Source: Pseudomonas putida (GTDB lineage Bacteria; Pseudomonadota; Gammaproteobacteria; Pseudomonadales; Pseudomonadaceae). From it: DNA of 64,000 nt. The stretch spans positions 186,001-250,000 of the forward strand of contig NZ_JANHLD010000004.1 in the NCBI RefSeq assembly GCF_028682455.1, written 5' to 3'. Made by a program: the position numbers and the translations under genes. This document shows, in pieces, positions 45,110 through 53,900 of this stretch. The notes under the pieces are model-generated. The model saw nothing but the letters and a program-made list of their open reading frames with translations. It ran no database searches and was not told the DNA's origin. Positions within the stretch are counted from its first letter, which is position 1; the number at the start of each line of letters is the position of its first letter.

Positions 45110-45715
45110 TCAACAGGCCGACATCGGTTGCCAGCAAGGAATGGCGAATTGACTGAGCAGCTCGGCGGTTTCACTCAAGGGTAAACCGACCACGGCCGAA
45201 TAACTGCCCTCAATGCGCTGCACGAACACCGCGCCAAGACCTTGAATCGCGTAGCTGCCCGCCTTGTCCAGCGGCTCGCCGCTGTCCCAGTAGGCTTGTG
45301 CTTCTTGTAGGGTAATGTGACGAAAGCGGACCTGACTGGCAACGCAGACGCTCAGGCAACGCTGGCTGTCGGCGACCGCCACTGCTGTCAGTACCTCATG
45401 CTCGCGACCGGACAAGGCTGCCAGCATGGCCAGGGCGTCCTCTCGATCGACGGGTTTGCCCAGGATACGGCCCTCCAGTACCACTGCGGTATCGGCACCC
45501 AGGACGGCGAACGGCGCTTGCGTCGCCGGGCCTGTCAATGTGGCGATACCGGCGGCCGCCTTGTCCCGCGCCAGGCGCTCCACATAGACGTGCGCAGCTT
45601 CGCCTGGCAAAGGGCTTTCGTCGATTGACGCGCTCAATGAAGTAAAAGGAATGCCGATCTGAGTCAGCAGCTCTCGGCGGCGGGGCGAACCAGAGGCCAG
45701 GTACAGCAGGGTCAT
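45110..45715 (-). CDS. maf: Maf-family nucleotide pyrophosphatase (YhdE)
   Basis: The 201-residue house-cleaning enzyme hydrolyses dTTP and UTP or modified forms. It begins with the family motif YLASGSPRRRELLTQIG (residues 4-20) and has the catalytic Asp in AVLGADTAVVLEGRILGKP near residues 71-89, plus the GAYAIQG-like AGSYAIQGLGAVFVQRIEGS near 155. Maf proteins were first linked to septum control. It follows mreD by 34 bases. Confidence 0.95.
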   Translation of the reverse strand: MTLLYLASGSPRRRELLTQIGIPFTSLSASIDESPLPGEAAHVYVERLARDKAAAGIATLTGPATQAPFAVLGADTAVVLEGRILGKPVDREDALAMLAALSGREHEVLTAVAVADSQRCLSVCVASQVRFRHITLQEAQAYWDSGEPLDKAGSYAIQGLGAVFVQRIEGSYSAVVGLPLSETAELLSQFAIPCWQPMSAC

Positions 45716-45749
45716 CGTGACTTCTCCCTGTCAACGTCGGGTAGCGGGC

Positions 45750-46238
45750 TCAGTTGATGCTCAGGCGCAATCGCAGGCCGCGCAGGCCATAGCTGATCCA
45801 GGGCCAAAGCAATGCACTGATGACCGCCGACCAGATCAGCGCCAGGGTCGGCAAGCGATTGCCGGTCAGTGCGCTCAGCCACAGCTGGACCAGCTGTGCC
45901 AGACCGAAGATCACCAGGATCACCAGGCTTTGTTGCCACATCGGGAACATCCGCAGGCGCTGCTGCAACGACAGCACCAGGAATGTGATCAGGGTGAGGA
46001 CCAGGGCGTTTTGCCCCAGCAAGGTGCCGTACAGCACGTCTTCGGCAAGGCCAAGGACAAATGCGGTGGTCATGCCCACTTTATGGGGCAGTGCCAGGGT
46101 CCAGAAAGCCAGCAGCAATGCCAGCCACATGGGCCGGAAGACTTCCATGAACTGCGGCAACGGCGAAACACTGAGCAGCAGTCCAACGACGAAGGTCAGC
46201 CAGACTACCCAGCCGTTTCGGCTGCGAGTACTTACCAT
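45750..46238 (-). CDS. mreD: Rod-shape-determining protein MreD
   Basis: MreD is a small inner-membrane protein of the elongasome, connecting MreC with RodA and PBP2. The 162-residue product has about five helices: WVVWLTFVVGLLLSV, then PMWLALLLAFWTLALP, FVLGLAEDVLYGTLLGQNAL and others. Its start overlaps the mreC stop (TGATG). The FVLGLAEDVLYG segment is the family's most conserved part. Confidence 0.93.
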   Translation of the reverse strand: MVSTRSRNGWVVWLTFVVGLLLSVSPLPQFMEVFRPMWLALLLAFWTLALPHKVGMTTAFVLGLAEDVLYGTLLGQNALVLTLITFLVLSLQQRLRMFPMWQQSLVILVIFGLAQLVQLWLSALTGNRLPTLALIWSAVISALLWPWISYGLRGLRLRLSIN

Positions 46239-47305
46239 CAGTTTCTCTCCCGGGAAGGGGACGGTGCGGTGCCACTGGCCGGTGCCGGGGTTGCCGCTGG
46301 CGCGGCGGCAGCAGGCACTGGAGCAGGTGCGGCGTTGGCTGGTGCTGGCGATGGGCTAGCGGCCGCTGGCGCAGGTGCTGCCGGTGTCGCACCGGGCGCA
46401 ACCGGCTCGGCAGTCCCGGTCAGGCCTTGCCGATCGGCGGCTTCCTGAGCCATCGCGGCATCGCTGGCGCGCTGCTCGGGGGTGCGGCTGTCGGTGAATA
46501 CCAGCAACAGGTAGCGGCTGCGATTGAGTGCGGCGGTGGGGATGGCCCGGACAATGGCAAACGGCTGACCGGAATCGTGGATCACTTCCTTGACCGTGGC
46601 CACCGGATAACCGGCCGGAAAACGCTGCCCCAGGCCGGAGCTGACTAGCAGGTCACCTTCCTTGATGTCGGCGGTATCGGCGACATGACGCAGTTCCAGG
46701 CGTTCAGGGTTGCCGGTTCCGCTGGCGATCGCGCGCAAACCGTTGCGATTGACCTGTACTGGAATGCTGTGGGTGGTGTCGGTCAGCAGCAGGACGCGTG
46801 CAGTGTAGGGCATCAGCTCCACCACCTGGCCCATCAAGCCACGGGCGTCGAGCACCGGCTGGCCCAGGACCACGCCATCGCGCTCGCCCTTGTTGATCAG
46901 GATACGGTGGGTGAACGGGTTGGGGTCGACACCGATCAGCTCGGCGACCTCGACCTTCTCATTGACCAATGCCGAGGAATTGAGCAGCTCGCGCAGGCGC
47001 ACGTTCTGCTCGGTCAAGGCCGCGAGCTTCTGCACGCGCCCCTGCATCAGCAAGGCTTCGGTCTTGAGTTTTTCGTTCTCGGCGATCAGTTCGGTACGGC
47101 TGCCGAACTGGCTGGCGACACCCTGCCACAAGCTCTGCGGCAAGTCGGTGATGTGATAGGACTCCATCAGCACCAGCCCCATCTGGCTGCGCACCGGTTT
47201 GAGCAGGGTGAAGCGCGCATCGACCACCATCAAGGTGATCGACAGCACAACCAGCACCAGCAGGCGTACGCCCAGCGAAGGGCCCTTGGCGAAAAGCGGT
47301 TTAAT
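46238..47305 (-). CDS. mreC: Rod-shape-determining protein MreC, proposed ATT start
   Basis: MreC is a bitopic protein that activates the RodA-PBP2 cell-wall synthase. The chosen start is an ATT (47303-47305) giving (M)KPLFAKGPSLGVRLLVLVV and 355 residues. GAGGAG lies six bases upstream. The next canonical starts are GTGs 48 or more bases downstream that cut into the only membrane helix. After the helix come a coiled coil (ENEKLKTEALLMQGRVQKLA and beyond, to about residue 115), the beta domain, and an unusual alanine-proline tail of about 60 residues. ATT starts are rare, so the start call is inference from the sequence. Confidence 0.85.
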   Translation of the reverse strand: MKPLFAKGPSLGVRLLVLVVLSITLMVVDARFTLLKPVRSQMGLVLMESYHITDLPQSLWQGVASQFGSRTELIAENEKLKTEALLMQGRVQKLAALTEQNVRLRELLNSSALVNEKVEVAELIGVDPNPFTHRILINKGERDGVVLGQPVLDARGLMGQVVELMPYTARVLLLTDTTHSIPVQVNRNGLRAIASGTGNPERLELRHVADTADIKEGDLLVSSGLGQRFPAGYPVATVKEVIHDSGQPFAIVRAIPTAALNRSRYLLLVFTDSRTPEQRASDAAMAQEAADRQGLTGTAEPVAPGATPAAPAPAAASPSPAPANAAPAPVPAAAAPAATPAPASGTAPSPSRERN

Positions 47306-47471
47306 GGGCCGCTCCTCGTGGACGACGATTCAAGAGGTCATTCATACGGCAACGCACCGGCCTGCTTGTGGATTGACGGAAAATGACGCCCACACGGACG
47401 TCAGCCCAGCACATACAGGTAGCACTGTGGGCACTACCTGTAAACCGGGCGGCATGTTTGCTTCAGCCAGC

Positions 47472-48509
47472 TTATTCGCTGGAGAGCAGGTCCATGGTGT
47501 GTTTGTCCATCATTTCCAGGGCGCGACCGCCGCCACGGGCGACGCAGGTCAGCGGGTCTTCGGCAACGATGACCGGCAGGCCGGTTTCCTGGGCCAGCAG
47601 TTTGTCCAGGTCGCGCAGCAGGGCGCCACCACCGGTCAGCACCAGGCCGCGCTCGGCGATGTCCGAGGCGAGTTCCGGCGGCGACTGCTCCAGGGCGCTC
47701 TTGACCGCCTGGACGATGGTCGCCAGCGACTCTTGCAGGGCTTCGAGCACTTCGTTGGAGTTCAGGGTGAAGGCACGTGGCACACCCTCGGCCAGGTTAC
47801 GGCCGCGAACATCGACTTCACGTACTTCGCCACCTGGATAGGCGGTACCGATTTCCTGCTTGATGCGCTCGGCGGTGGATTCGCCGATCAGGCTGCCGTA
47901 GTTGCGACGCACGTAGGTCACGATCGCTTCGTCGAAACGGTCGCCGCCCACACGTACGGATTCGGCGTAGACCACACCGTTCAGGGAGATCAGTGCAATT
48001 TCAGTGGTACCACCACCGATATCGACGACCATCGAACCACGGGCTTCCTCGACCGGCAGGCCGGCACCGATGGCGGCCGCCATTGGCTCTTCGATGAGGA
48101 ACACTTCGCGGGCACCGGCGCCCAGCGCCGACTCACGAATGGCACGACGCTCGACCTGGGTCGATTTGCACGGCACGCAGATCAGCACCCGAGGGCTTGG
48201 CTGCAGGAAGCTGTTCTCGTGAACCTTGTTGATGAAGTACTGCAGCATTTTTTCGCAGACGCTGAAGTCGGCGATCACGCCGTCCTTCATCGGACGAATG
48301 GCAGCGATGTTGCCGGGTGTACGGCCCAACATGCGCTTGGCTTCGGTACCGACAGCGACGACACTTTTCTGGTTGCCGTGAGTACGAATGGCCACAACCG
48401 ATGGCTCATTCAGGACGATACCGCGCTCACGCACGTAAATAAGGGTGTTGGCAGTGCCCAGGTCGATGGAAAGATCGCTGGAAAACATGCCACGCAGTTT
48501 CTTGAACAT
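47472..48509 (-). CDS. mreB: Rod-shape-determining protein MreB
   Basis: MreB is the bacterial actin homologue that guides lateral wall synthesis. The 345-residue protein has the phosphate-1 loop DLGTANTLIYVRERG near residue 17, the interaction stretch VDIGGGTTEIALISL near residue 163, and the adenosine motif VLTGGGALLRDLDKLL near residue 290. It is the first gene of mreBCD and is separated from mreC by 166 bases that show no strong terminator. A candidate promoter lies at 48554-48582. Confidence 0.98.
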   Translation of the reverse strand: MFKKLRGMFSSDLSIDLGTANTLIYVRERGIVLNEPSVVAIRTHGNQKSVVAVGTEAKRMLGRTPGNIAAIRPMKDGVIADFSVCEKMLQYFINKVHENSFLQPSPRVLICVPCKSTQVERRAIRESALGAGAREVFLIEEPMAAAIGAGLPVEEARGSMVVDIGGGTTEIALISLNGVVYAESVRVGGDRFDEAIVTYVRRNYGSLIGESTAERIKQEIGTAYPGGEVREVDVRGRNLAEGVPRAFTLNSNEVLEALQESLATIVQAVKSALEQSPPELASDIAERGLVLTGGGALLRDLDKLLAQETGLPVIVAEDPLTCVARGGGRALEMMDKHTMDLLSSE

Positions 48510-48553
48510 GGGAAAGTGACCCTAGGCAACGCGTGGGTAAAAAAGTGCGGCAA

Positions 48554-48582
48554 ACTCTAACAACGGCGGGGATTTTGGGCAA
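48554..48582 (-). promoter_or_regulatory. Candidate sigma-70 promoter of mreBCD
   Basis: On the minus strand TTGCCC (48577-48582) and TAGAGT (48554-48559) are 17 bases apart, 45 bases before the mreB ATG. Confidence 0.55.
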
Positions 48583-48711
48583 GGCGCCAATATGTTAAAT
48601 TGGCAGTTTTTCCGAGCAAGCCAGCACACGATCGCGGCCTTATGACCGTAAATCTGTCAGCATGTTCCTCATCGCGGACCAATTCCGTTTTTGTTTCCCC
48701 AGGAGATCCCC

Positions 48712-48999
48712 ATGGCGCTTGAACGCTGCGACGTGGAAAAGATCGCTCATCTGGCCCGATTGGGCCTCAATGAAGGCGATTTGCCACGCACTACCGATGC
48801 CCTGAACAGTATTCTGGGACTGGTCGACCAGATGCAAGCGGTCGACACCACTGGCATCGAGCCACTGGCCCACCCCCTTGAAGCCAGTCAGCGCCTGCGC
48901 GCCGATGTGGTAACAGAAAGTAACCAGCGCGACTCCTACCAGGCCATCGCCCCGGCGACCGAAAACGGCCTGTACCTGGTTCCGAAAGTCATCGAGTAA
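48712..48999 (+). CDS. gatC: Asp-tRNA(Asn)/Glu-tRNA(Gln) amidotransferase subunit C
   Basis: GatC stabilises GatA and helps dock tRNA in the GatCAB complex, which makes Gln-tRNA and Asn-tRNA from misacylated precursors. The 95-residue protein has the family pattern VEKIAHLARLGLNEGD near residues 8-23 and VDTTGIEPLAHPLE near 43-56. CAGGAG precedes the ATG. It diverges from mreB and leads the gatCAB operon, 16 bases before gatA. Confidence 0.94.
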   Translation: MALERCDVEKIAHLARLGLNEGDLPRTTDALNSILGLVDQMQAVDTTGIEPLAHPLEASQRLRADVVTESNQRDSYQAIAPATENGLYLVPKVIE

Positions 49000-49015
49000 G
49001 GGAATAGAGCCTGCC

Positions 49016-50467
49016 ATGCATCAACTGACCCTGGCCGAGATCGCCCGCGGACTCGCCGACAAGAAATTCTCTTCCGAAGAGCTGACCCAGAGCCTGCTGG
49101 CGCGGATCAACCAGCTCGACCCGCAATTGAACAGCTTCATCAGTGTCACCGACGACCTGGCTCTGAGTCAGGCGCGTGCCGCCGACGCCCGTCGCGCAGC
49201 CGGTGAAACCGGTGCCCTGCTCGGCGCCCCGCTGGCGCACAAGGACCTGTTCTGCACCGAGGGCGTGCGCACCAGCTGCGGCTCGAAGATGCTCGACAAC
49301 TTCAAGGCGCCCTACAACGCCACCGTGGTTGCCAAACTGGCCGAAGCCGGCGCCGTGACCCTGGGCAAGACCAACATGGACGAGTTCGCCATGGGCTCGG
49401 CCAACGAGTCGAGCTACTACGGGCCGGTCAAGAACCCGTGGAGCCTCGAGCACGTTCCCGGCGGTTCGTCCGGCGGCTCGGCTGCGGCCGTTGCCGCGCG
49501 CCTGTTGCCGGCAGCCACCGGCACCGACACCGGCGGCTCGATCCGCCAGCCTGCCGCCCTGACCAACCTCACCGGCCTGAAACCGACCTACGGTCGTGTT
49601 TCGCGCTGGGGCATGATCGCCTACGCCTCCAGCCTCGACCAGGGTGGCCCGATGGCCCGCACCGCCGAGGATTGCGCGCTATTGCTGCAAGCGATGGCCG
49701 GTTTCGACGCCAAGGACTCCACCAGCATCGATGAGCCGGTCCCGGACTACAGCGCCAGCCTGAACGGCTCGCTGCAGGGCCTGCGCATCGGCCTGCCGAA
49801 GGAATACTTCGGCGCTGGCCTGGACCCGCGCATCGCCGAACTGGTCCAGGCCAGCGTCAAGGAACTGGAAAAGCTCGGTGCCGTGGTCAAGGAAATCAGC
49901 CTGCCGAACATGCAGCACGCCATTGCCGCGTACTACGTGATCGCCCCGGCCGAAGCCTCGTCCAACCTGTCGCGATTCGACGGCGTGCGCTTCGGCTATC
50001 GCTGTGAAAACCCGGCAGACCTGACCGACCTGTACAAACGCTCCCGTGGCGAAGGTTTCGGCAGCGAAGTACAGCGCCGGATCATGGTCGGCACCTATGC
50101 CCTGTCGGCCGGCTACTACGACGCCTACTACCTGAAGGCGCAGAAGATCCGTCGCCTGATCAAGAACGACTTCATGGCCGCCTTCGAAGGCGTCGACGTG
50201 ATCCTCGGCCCGACCACGCCGAACCTGGCCTGGAAAATCGGCGCCAAGAACAGCGATCCGGTCGCCGAATACCTGGAAGACATCTACACCATCACCGCCA
50301 ACCTCGCCGGCCTGCCAGGCCTGTCGATGCCAGCCGGTTTTGTCGATGGCCTGCCGGTTGGCGTGCAACTGCTGGCCCCGTATTTCCAGGAAGGCCGCCT
50401 GCTCAACGTCGCGCACCGCTATCAGCAAGTCACTGATTGGCACACTCGCGCACCTAACGGCTTCTGA
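49016..50467 (+). CDS. gatA: Asp-tRNA(Asn)/Glu-tRNA(Gln) amidotransferase subunit A
   Basis: GatA releases ammonia from glutamine for transamidation. The 483-residue amidase-signature protein shows the Ser-cisSer-Lys triad: Lys76 in APLAHKDLFC and the two serines in PGGSSGGSAAAVAA and TDTGGSIRQPAAL near residues 151-178. The gene starts 16 bases after gatC and ends 11 bases before gatB. Confidence 0.97.
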   Translation: MHQLTLAEIARGLADKKFSSEELTQSLLARINQLDPQLNSFISVTDDLALSQARAADARRAAGETGALLGAPLAHKDLFCTEGVRTSCGSKMLDNFKAPYNATVVAKLAEAGAVTLGKTNMDEFAMGSANESSYYGPVKNPWSLEHVPGGSSGGSAAAVAARLLPAATGTDTGGSIRQPAALTNLTGLKPTYGRVSRWGMIAYASSLDQGGPMARTAEDCALLLQAMAGFDAKDSTSIDEPVPDYSASLNGSLQGLRIGLPKEYFGAGLDPRIAELVQASVKELEKLGAVVKEISLPNMQHAIAAYYVIAPAEASSNLSRFDGVRFGYRCENPADLTDLYKRSRGEGFGSEVQRRIMVGTYALSAGYYDAYYLKAQKIRRLIKNDFMAAFEGVDVILGPTTPNLAWKIGAKNSDPVAEYLEDIYTITANLAGLPGLSMPAGFVDGLPVGVQLLAPYFQEGRLLNVAHRYQQVTDWHTRAPNGF

Positions 50468-50478
50468 GGGATCACCAC

Positions 50479-51924
50479 ATGCAATGGGAAGTTGTCATCG
50501 GGCTGGAGATTCACACCCAGCTCGCCACCCAGTCGAAGATTTTCTCCGGCAGCGCCACCACGTTCGGCTCCGAGCCCAACACCCAGGCCAGCCTGATCGA
50601 CCTGGGCATGCCCGGCGTACTGCCGGTGCTCAACCAGGAAGCGGTGCGCATGGCCTGCATGTTCGGTCTGGCGATTGACGCCGAGATCGGCCATCACAAC
50701 GTGTTCGCGCGCAAGAACTACTTCTACCCCGACCTGCCCAAGGGCTACCAGATCAGCCAGATGGAGCTGCCGATCGTCGGCAAGGGCCACCTGGACATCG
50801 CCCTGGAAGACGGCACCGTCAAGCGCATCGGCATTACCCGTGCGCACCTTGAAGAAGACGCCGGCAAGAGCCTGCACGAAGACTTCAGCGGCTCGACCGG
50901 TATCGACTTGAACCGTGCCGGTACCCCGCTGCTGGAAATCGTCTCCGAGCCCGAGATGCGCAGCGCCAAGGAAGCCGTGGCCTACGTCAAGGCCATCCAC
51001 GCCCTGGTGCGCTATCTGGGCATCTGCGACGGCAACATGGCCGAAGGCTCGCTGCGCTGCGACTGCAACGTATCGATCCGCCCCAAGGGCCAGGTCGAGT
51101 TCGGCACTCGCTGCGAGATCAAGAACGTCAACTCGTTCCGCTTCATCGAGCGCGCGATCAACAGCGAGATCCAGCGCCAGATCGAACTGATCGAAGACGG
51201 CGGCAAGGTCATCCAGGAAACCCGCCTGTACGACCCTAACAAGGACGAGACCCGCTCCATGCGCAGCAAGGAGGAAGCCAACGACTACCGTTACTTCCCC
51301 GACCCGGACCTGCTGCCGGTGGTCATCGAGGGCGCCTACCTCGACACCATCCGCGCCACCCTGCCGGAACTGCCACCGCAAAAGCGCGAGCGCTTCCAGA
51401 GCCAGTTCGGCCTCTCGGCCTACGACGCCAACGTGCTGGCTTCCAGCCGAGAGCAAGCCGACTACTTCGAACAGGTGGTCGGCGTGTGTGGCGATGCCAA
51501 GCTTGCCGCCAACTGGGTCATGGTCGAGCTGGGCAGCCTGCTCAACAAGCTGGGCCTGGAGATCGACCAGGCACCGGTCAGCGCCGACCACCTGGGCGGC
51601 ATGCTCAAGCGCATCCTCGACAACACCATCAGCGGCAAGATTGCCAAGGTGGTATTCGAGAAGATGGCAGCCGGTGAAGGCGATGCCGACCAGATCATCG
51701 AAGCCGAGGGCCTCAAGCAGGTCACCGACAGCGGTGCGATCGAGAAGGTCCTGGACGAAGTGCTGGCGGCCAACGCCGAGCAGGTCGAGCAGTACCGCGC
51801 CGCCGATGAGGCCAAGCGCGGCAAGATGTTCGGCTTCTTCGTCGGCCAGGCCATGAAGGCCTCCAAGGGCAAGGCCAACCCGCAGCAAGTGAACCAATTG
51901 CTCAAGAGCAAGCTCGAAGGTTAA
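50479..51924 (+). CDS. gatB: Asp-tRNA(Asn)/Glu-tRNA(Gln) amidotransferase subunit B
   Basis: GatB activates the misacylated tRNA with ATP and binds its acceptor. The 481-residue protein begins MQWEVVIGLEIHTQLATQSK, has NYFYPDLPKGYQISQ near residue 79, the DCNVSIRPKGQ stretch near 195 and the YatY/tail domain at the C-terminus (about residues 330-481) that holds the tRNA elbow. It closes the operon, followed by a REP-like repeat. Confidence 0.97.
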   Translation: MQWEVVIGLEIHTQLATQSKIFSGSATTFGSEPNTQASLIDLGMPGVLPVLNQEAVRMACMFGLAIDAEIGHHNVFARKNYFYPDLPKGYQISQMELPIVGKGHLDIALEDGTVKRIGITRAHLEEDAGKSLHEDFSGSTGIDLNRAGTPLLEIVSEPEMRSAKEAVAYVKAIHALVRYLGICDGNMAEGSLRCDCNVSIRPKGQVEFGTRCEIKNVNSFRFIERAINSEIQRQIELIEDGGKVIQETRLYDPNKDETRSMRSKEEANDYRYFPDPDLLPVVIEGAYLDTIRATLPELPPQKRERFQSQFGLSAYDANVLASSREQADYFEQVVGVCGDAKLAANWVMVELGSLLNKLGLEIDQAPVSADHLGGMLKRILDNTISGKIAKVVFEKMAAGEGDADQIIEAEGLKQVTDSGAIEKVLDEVLAANAEQVEQYRAADEAKRGKMFGFFVGQAMKASKGKANPQQVNQLLKSKLEG

Positions 51925-51930
51925 TTGCTG

Positions 51931-51983
51931 ATCGCGGTACAAGCCCGCTCCCCTACCCTGTAGGGAGCAGGCGTGTACCGCGA
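51931..51983. repeat. REP-like inverted repeat downstream of gatB
   Basis: ATCGCGGTACAAGCCCGCTC and its near-inverse ending GTGTACCGCGAT form imperfect arms around CCCTACCCTGTAGGG. It may act as the operon end, since no T run is seen. It overlaps the region just before the RlpA-like gene. Confidence 0.75.
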
Positions 51984-52011
51984 TGGCCACACCCCCGGAG
52001 CACTTGCATAC

Positions 52012-52383
52012 ATGTGGCGTCCCCTCAGCGCACTCGCGCTCTTCACCCTGCTGGCCGGCTGTGCCAGCCACGATATCGATCCACGCGGTTACGACAAGAC
52101 CGGCACCGCCTCCTATTACGGCTCACGTCACCATGGCAAACGTACGGCCAGTGGCGAGCCATTCAATAAAAACGCCATGACCGCTGCCCACCGCAGCCTG
52201 CCTTTCGGCACCCGGGTCAAGGTCACCAACCTCAAGAACGATCGCAGCGTCGTGGTACGGATCAACGACCGTGGCCCGCACACCCGTGGCCGCTTGATCG
52301 ACCTGTCTCAGGCCGCCGCAGAAAAACTGGGCATGATCCGTAGCGGAACGGCGCGGGTACGGGTACAAAGTCTCAGCGACTGA
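52012..52383 (+). CDS. RlpA-like lipoprotein, DPBB domain
   Basis: The 123-residue protein has a lipoprotein signal (LSALALFTLLAGCAS, lipobox LAGC with Cys near residue 19) and one double-psi beta-barrel domain: GTASYYGSRHHGKRTASGEP near residues 33-52 and VVVRINDRGPHTRGRLIDLS near 78-97, with the Asp (NDRGP) of RlpA lytic transglycosylases. It lacks the SPOR domain of full-length RlpA. It is probably a small outer-membrane glycan-cleaving or glycan-binding protein. Start MWRPLSAL is chosen because it gives a clean lipoprotein signal. Confidence 0.85.
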   Translation: MWRPLSALALFTLLAGCASHDIDPRGYDKTGTASYYGSRHHGKRTASGEPFNKNAMTAAHRSLPFGTRVKVTNLKNDRSVVVRINDRGPHTRGRLIDLSQAAAEKLGMIRSGTARVRVQSLSD

Positions 52384-52403
52384 TCCTGTAACGGAGTACG
52401 ACC

Positions 52404-53489
52404 ATTTTCGACCTGGCCGCTTTACCCACCTTCAGCCTGCTGCAGCTGAGCTTTGGCCTGCTGCTGTTGATCGCCGGTGCCGAACTGCTGGTGCGCGCCG
52501 CCCTGCGCCTGGCCGCGAGCCTCCAGGTGCGTCCGCTGATCATCGGCTTGAGCCTGGTGGCCTTCGGCAGCAGCGCACCACAATTGACGGTCAGCCTGCA
52601 GGCAGCCTATACCGGCGCACCGGATGTGGCGGTGGGCAGCGTGGTTGGCAGCAACATCTTCAACATCCTCGTCACCCTGGGCCTGGCCGCGCTGATCATT
52701 CCGCTGCGGGTCTCGCGACAATTGGTGCGCCTGGATATCCCCCTGATGATCGGCGCCAGCGTGCTGGTCTATCTGTTGGCCCTCAACGAGCTGCTCGGAC
52801 GCTTGGAAGGTGCGCTGTTGCTGGCAGGCCTGGTGGGCTACCTGGCAATACTCTGGCACCAGTCGCGTCACTATGCCCGCACCTACCCAGCCCCCGGCCC
52901 ACGCCCCCAACAGGGTGGCGGCTTCTGGATCGCCAGCCTGCTGATGATGCTGACCGGGCTGGGCTTGCTGAGCCTTGCCGGGCACCTGCTGCTGGAGGCC
53001 GCCGTCGAGGTGGCCGTCGACCTGGGGTTATCGGAACGGGTGATCGGCCTGACGGTAGTGGCGGTCTGCACCTCATTGCCGGAGCTGGCGACCTCGCTGA
53101 TCGCAGCACTGCGGGGAGAACGGGAGATCGCCGTGGGCAACGTCATCGGCAGCAATCTGTTCAACTTGCTGGCCGTGCTCGGCCTGACCGCACTGATAGC
53201 GCCAGAGCCGCTGTCCATTTCGCCCAATGCCCTGGATTTCGACCTGCCGGTGATGCTCGGCGTCGCCGCCTTGAGCCTGCCGGTGTTCTACTCCGGTTAC
53301 CGGGTAACCCGCGCCGAAGGCCTGGTGTTTCTCGGCTTGTACCTGGCCTATGGCCTGCACGTGGTGGCCTTCACCACAGGCATGCCGCTGGCCACCCGAC
53401 TGGAAAAACTGATGCTGTTCTATGCATTGCCAGCGCTCGGGGCGTGCCTGCTGTACACGACCCTGCGCGCCTGGCGCCGCCAACACTAA
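52404..53489 (+). CDS. Ca2+/cation antiporter (CaCA family, YrbG type), proposed ATT start
   Basis: The antiporter exchanges Ca2+ or other cations for Na+ or H+ in the inner membrane. Two inverted alpha repeats carry GSSAPQLTVSLQAA with GSVVGSNIFNILVTL (first half) and CTSLPELATSLIAA with GNVIGSNLFNLLAVL (second half). I propose ATT 52404 (361 residues): GGAG is seven bases upstream, an in-frame TAA lies at 52389, and no ATG, GTG or TTG occurs before the TTG at 52467, which would cut half of helix 1. The ACG at 52398 is an alternative. The family call is strong; the start is inference. Confidence 0.85.
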   Translation: MFDLAALPTFSLLQLSFGLLLLIAGAELLVRAALRLAASLQVRPLIIGLSLVAFGSSAPQLTVSLQAAYTGAPDVAVGSVVGSNIFNILVTLGLAALIIPLRVSRQLVRLDIPLMIGASVLVYLLALNELLGRLEGALLLAGLVGYLAILWHQSRHYARTYPAPGPRPQQGGGFWIASLLMMLTGLGLLSLAGHLLLEAAVEVAVDLGLSERVIGLTVVAVCTSLPELATSLIAALRGEREIAVGNVIGSNLFNLLAVLGLTALIAPEPLSISPNALDFDLPVMLGVAALSLPVFYSGYRVTRAEGLVFLGLYLAYGLHVVAFTTGMPLATRLEKLMLFYALPALGACLLYTTLRAWRRQH

Positions 53490-53499
53490 GGAAAACAAC

Positions 53500-53877
53500 A
53501 TGGGCGACAACAACAATACCGGCGAACAGGTCCGCCGTCAGGTGATGGGCGATGCATTCGTCGATCGTGCGCTGGGCAACGCCACCGACTTCACCCAGCC
53601 ACTGCAGGACTTCGTCAACGAACATGCCTGGGGCAGCGTCTGGAGCCGTGAAGGCCTGCCGCTGAAAACCCGCAGCCTGATCACCCTGGCGGCATTGACC
53701 GCGCTCAAATGCCCACAGGAGCTCAAGGGCCACGTGCGCGGCGCCTTGAACAACGGCTGCACCGTCGAAGAGATTCGTGAAGCGCTGCTGCACTGCGCGG
53801 TGTACGCCGGGGTACCGGCGGCCATCGATGCCTTTCGCGCCGCCCAGGAAGTGATCGACAGCTACCAGCAAGGCTGA
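53500..53877 (+). CDS. Carboxymuconolactone decarboxylase-family protein
   Basis: The 125-residue helical protein has the CMD pattern: LKTRSLITLAALTALKCPQE (residues about 52-71), KGHVRGALNNGCTVEEIREA and HCAVYAGVPAAIDAFRAAQE. It resembles PcaC (4-carboxymuconolactone decarboxylase of protocatechuate breakdown), but no pca genes lie nearby and the ligand is unknown. AAGGAAAAC precedes the start MGDNNNTGE. The frame also extends upstream inside the antiporter gene, but this start fits the family. Confidence 0.85.
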   Translation: MGDNNNTGEQVRRQVMGDAFVDRALGNATDFTQPLQDFVNEHAWGSVWSREGLPLKTRSLITLAALTALKCPQELKGHVRGALNNGCTVEEIREALLHCAVYAGVPAAIDAFRAAQEVIDSYQQG

Positions 53878-53900
53878 TCGACCACCCCGGGCCAGGGCCG

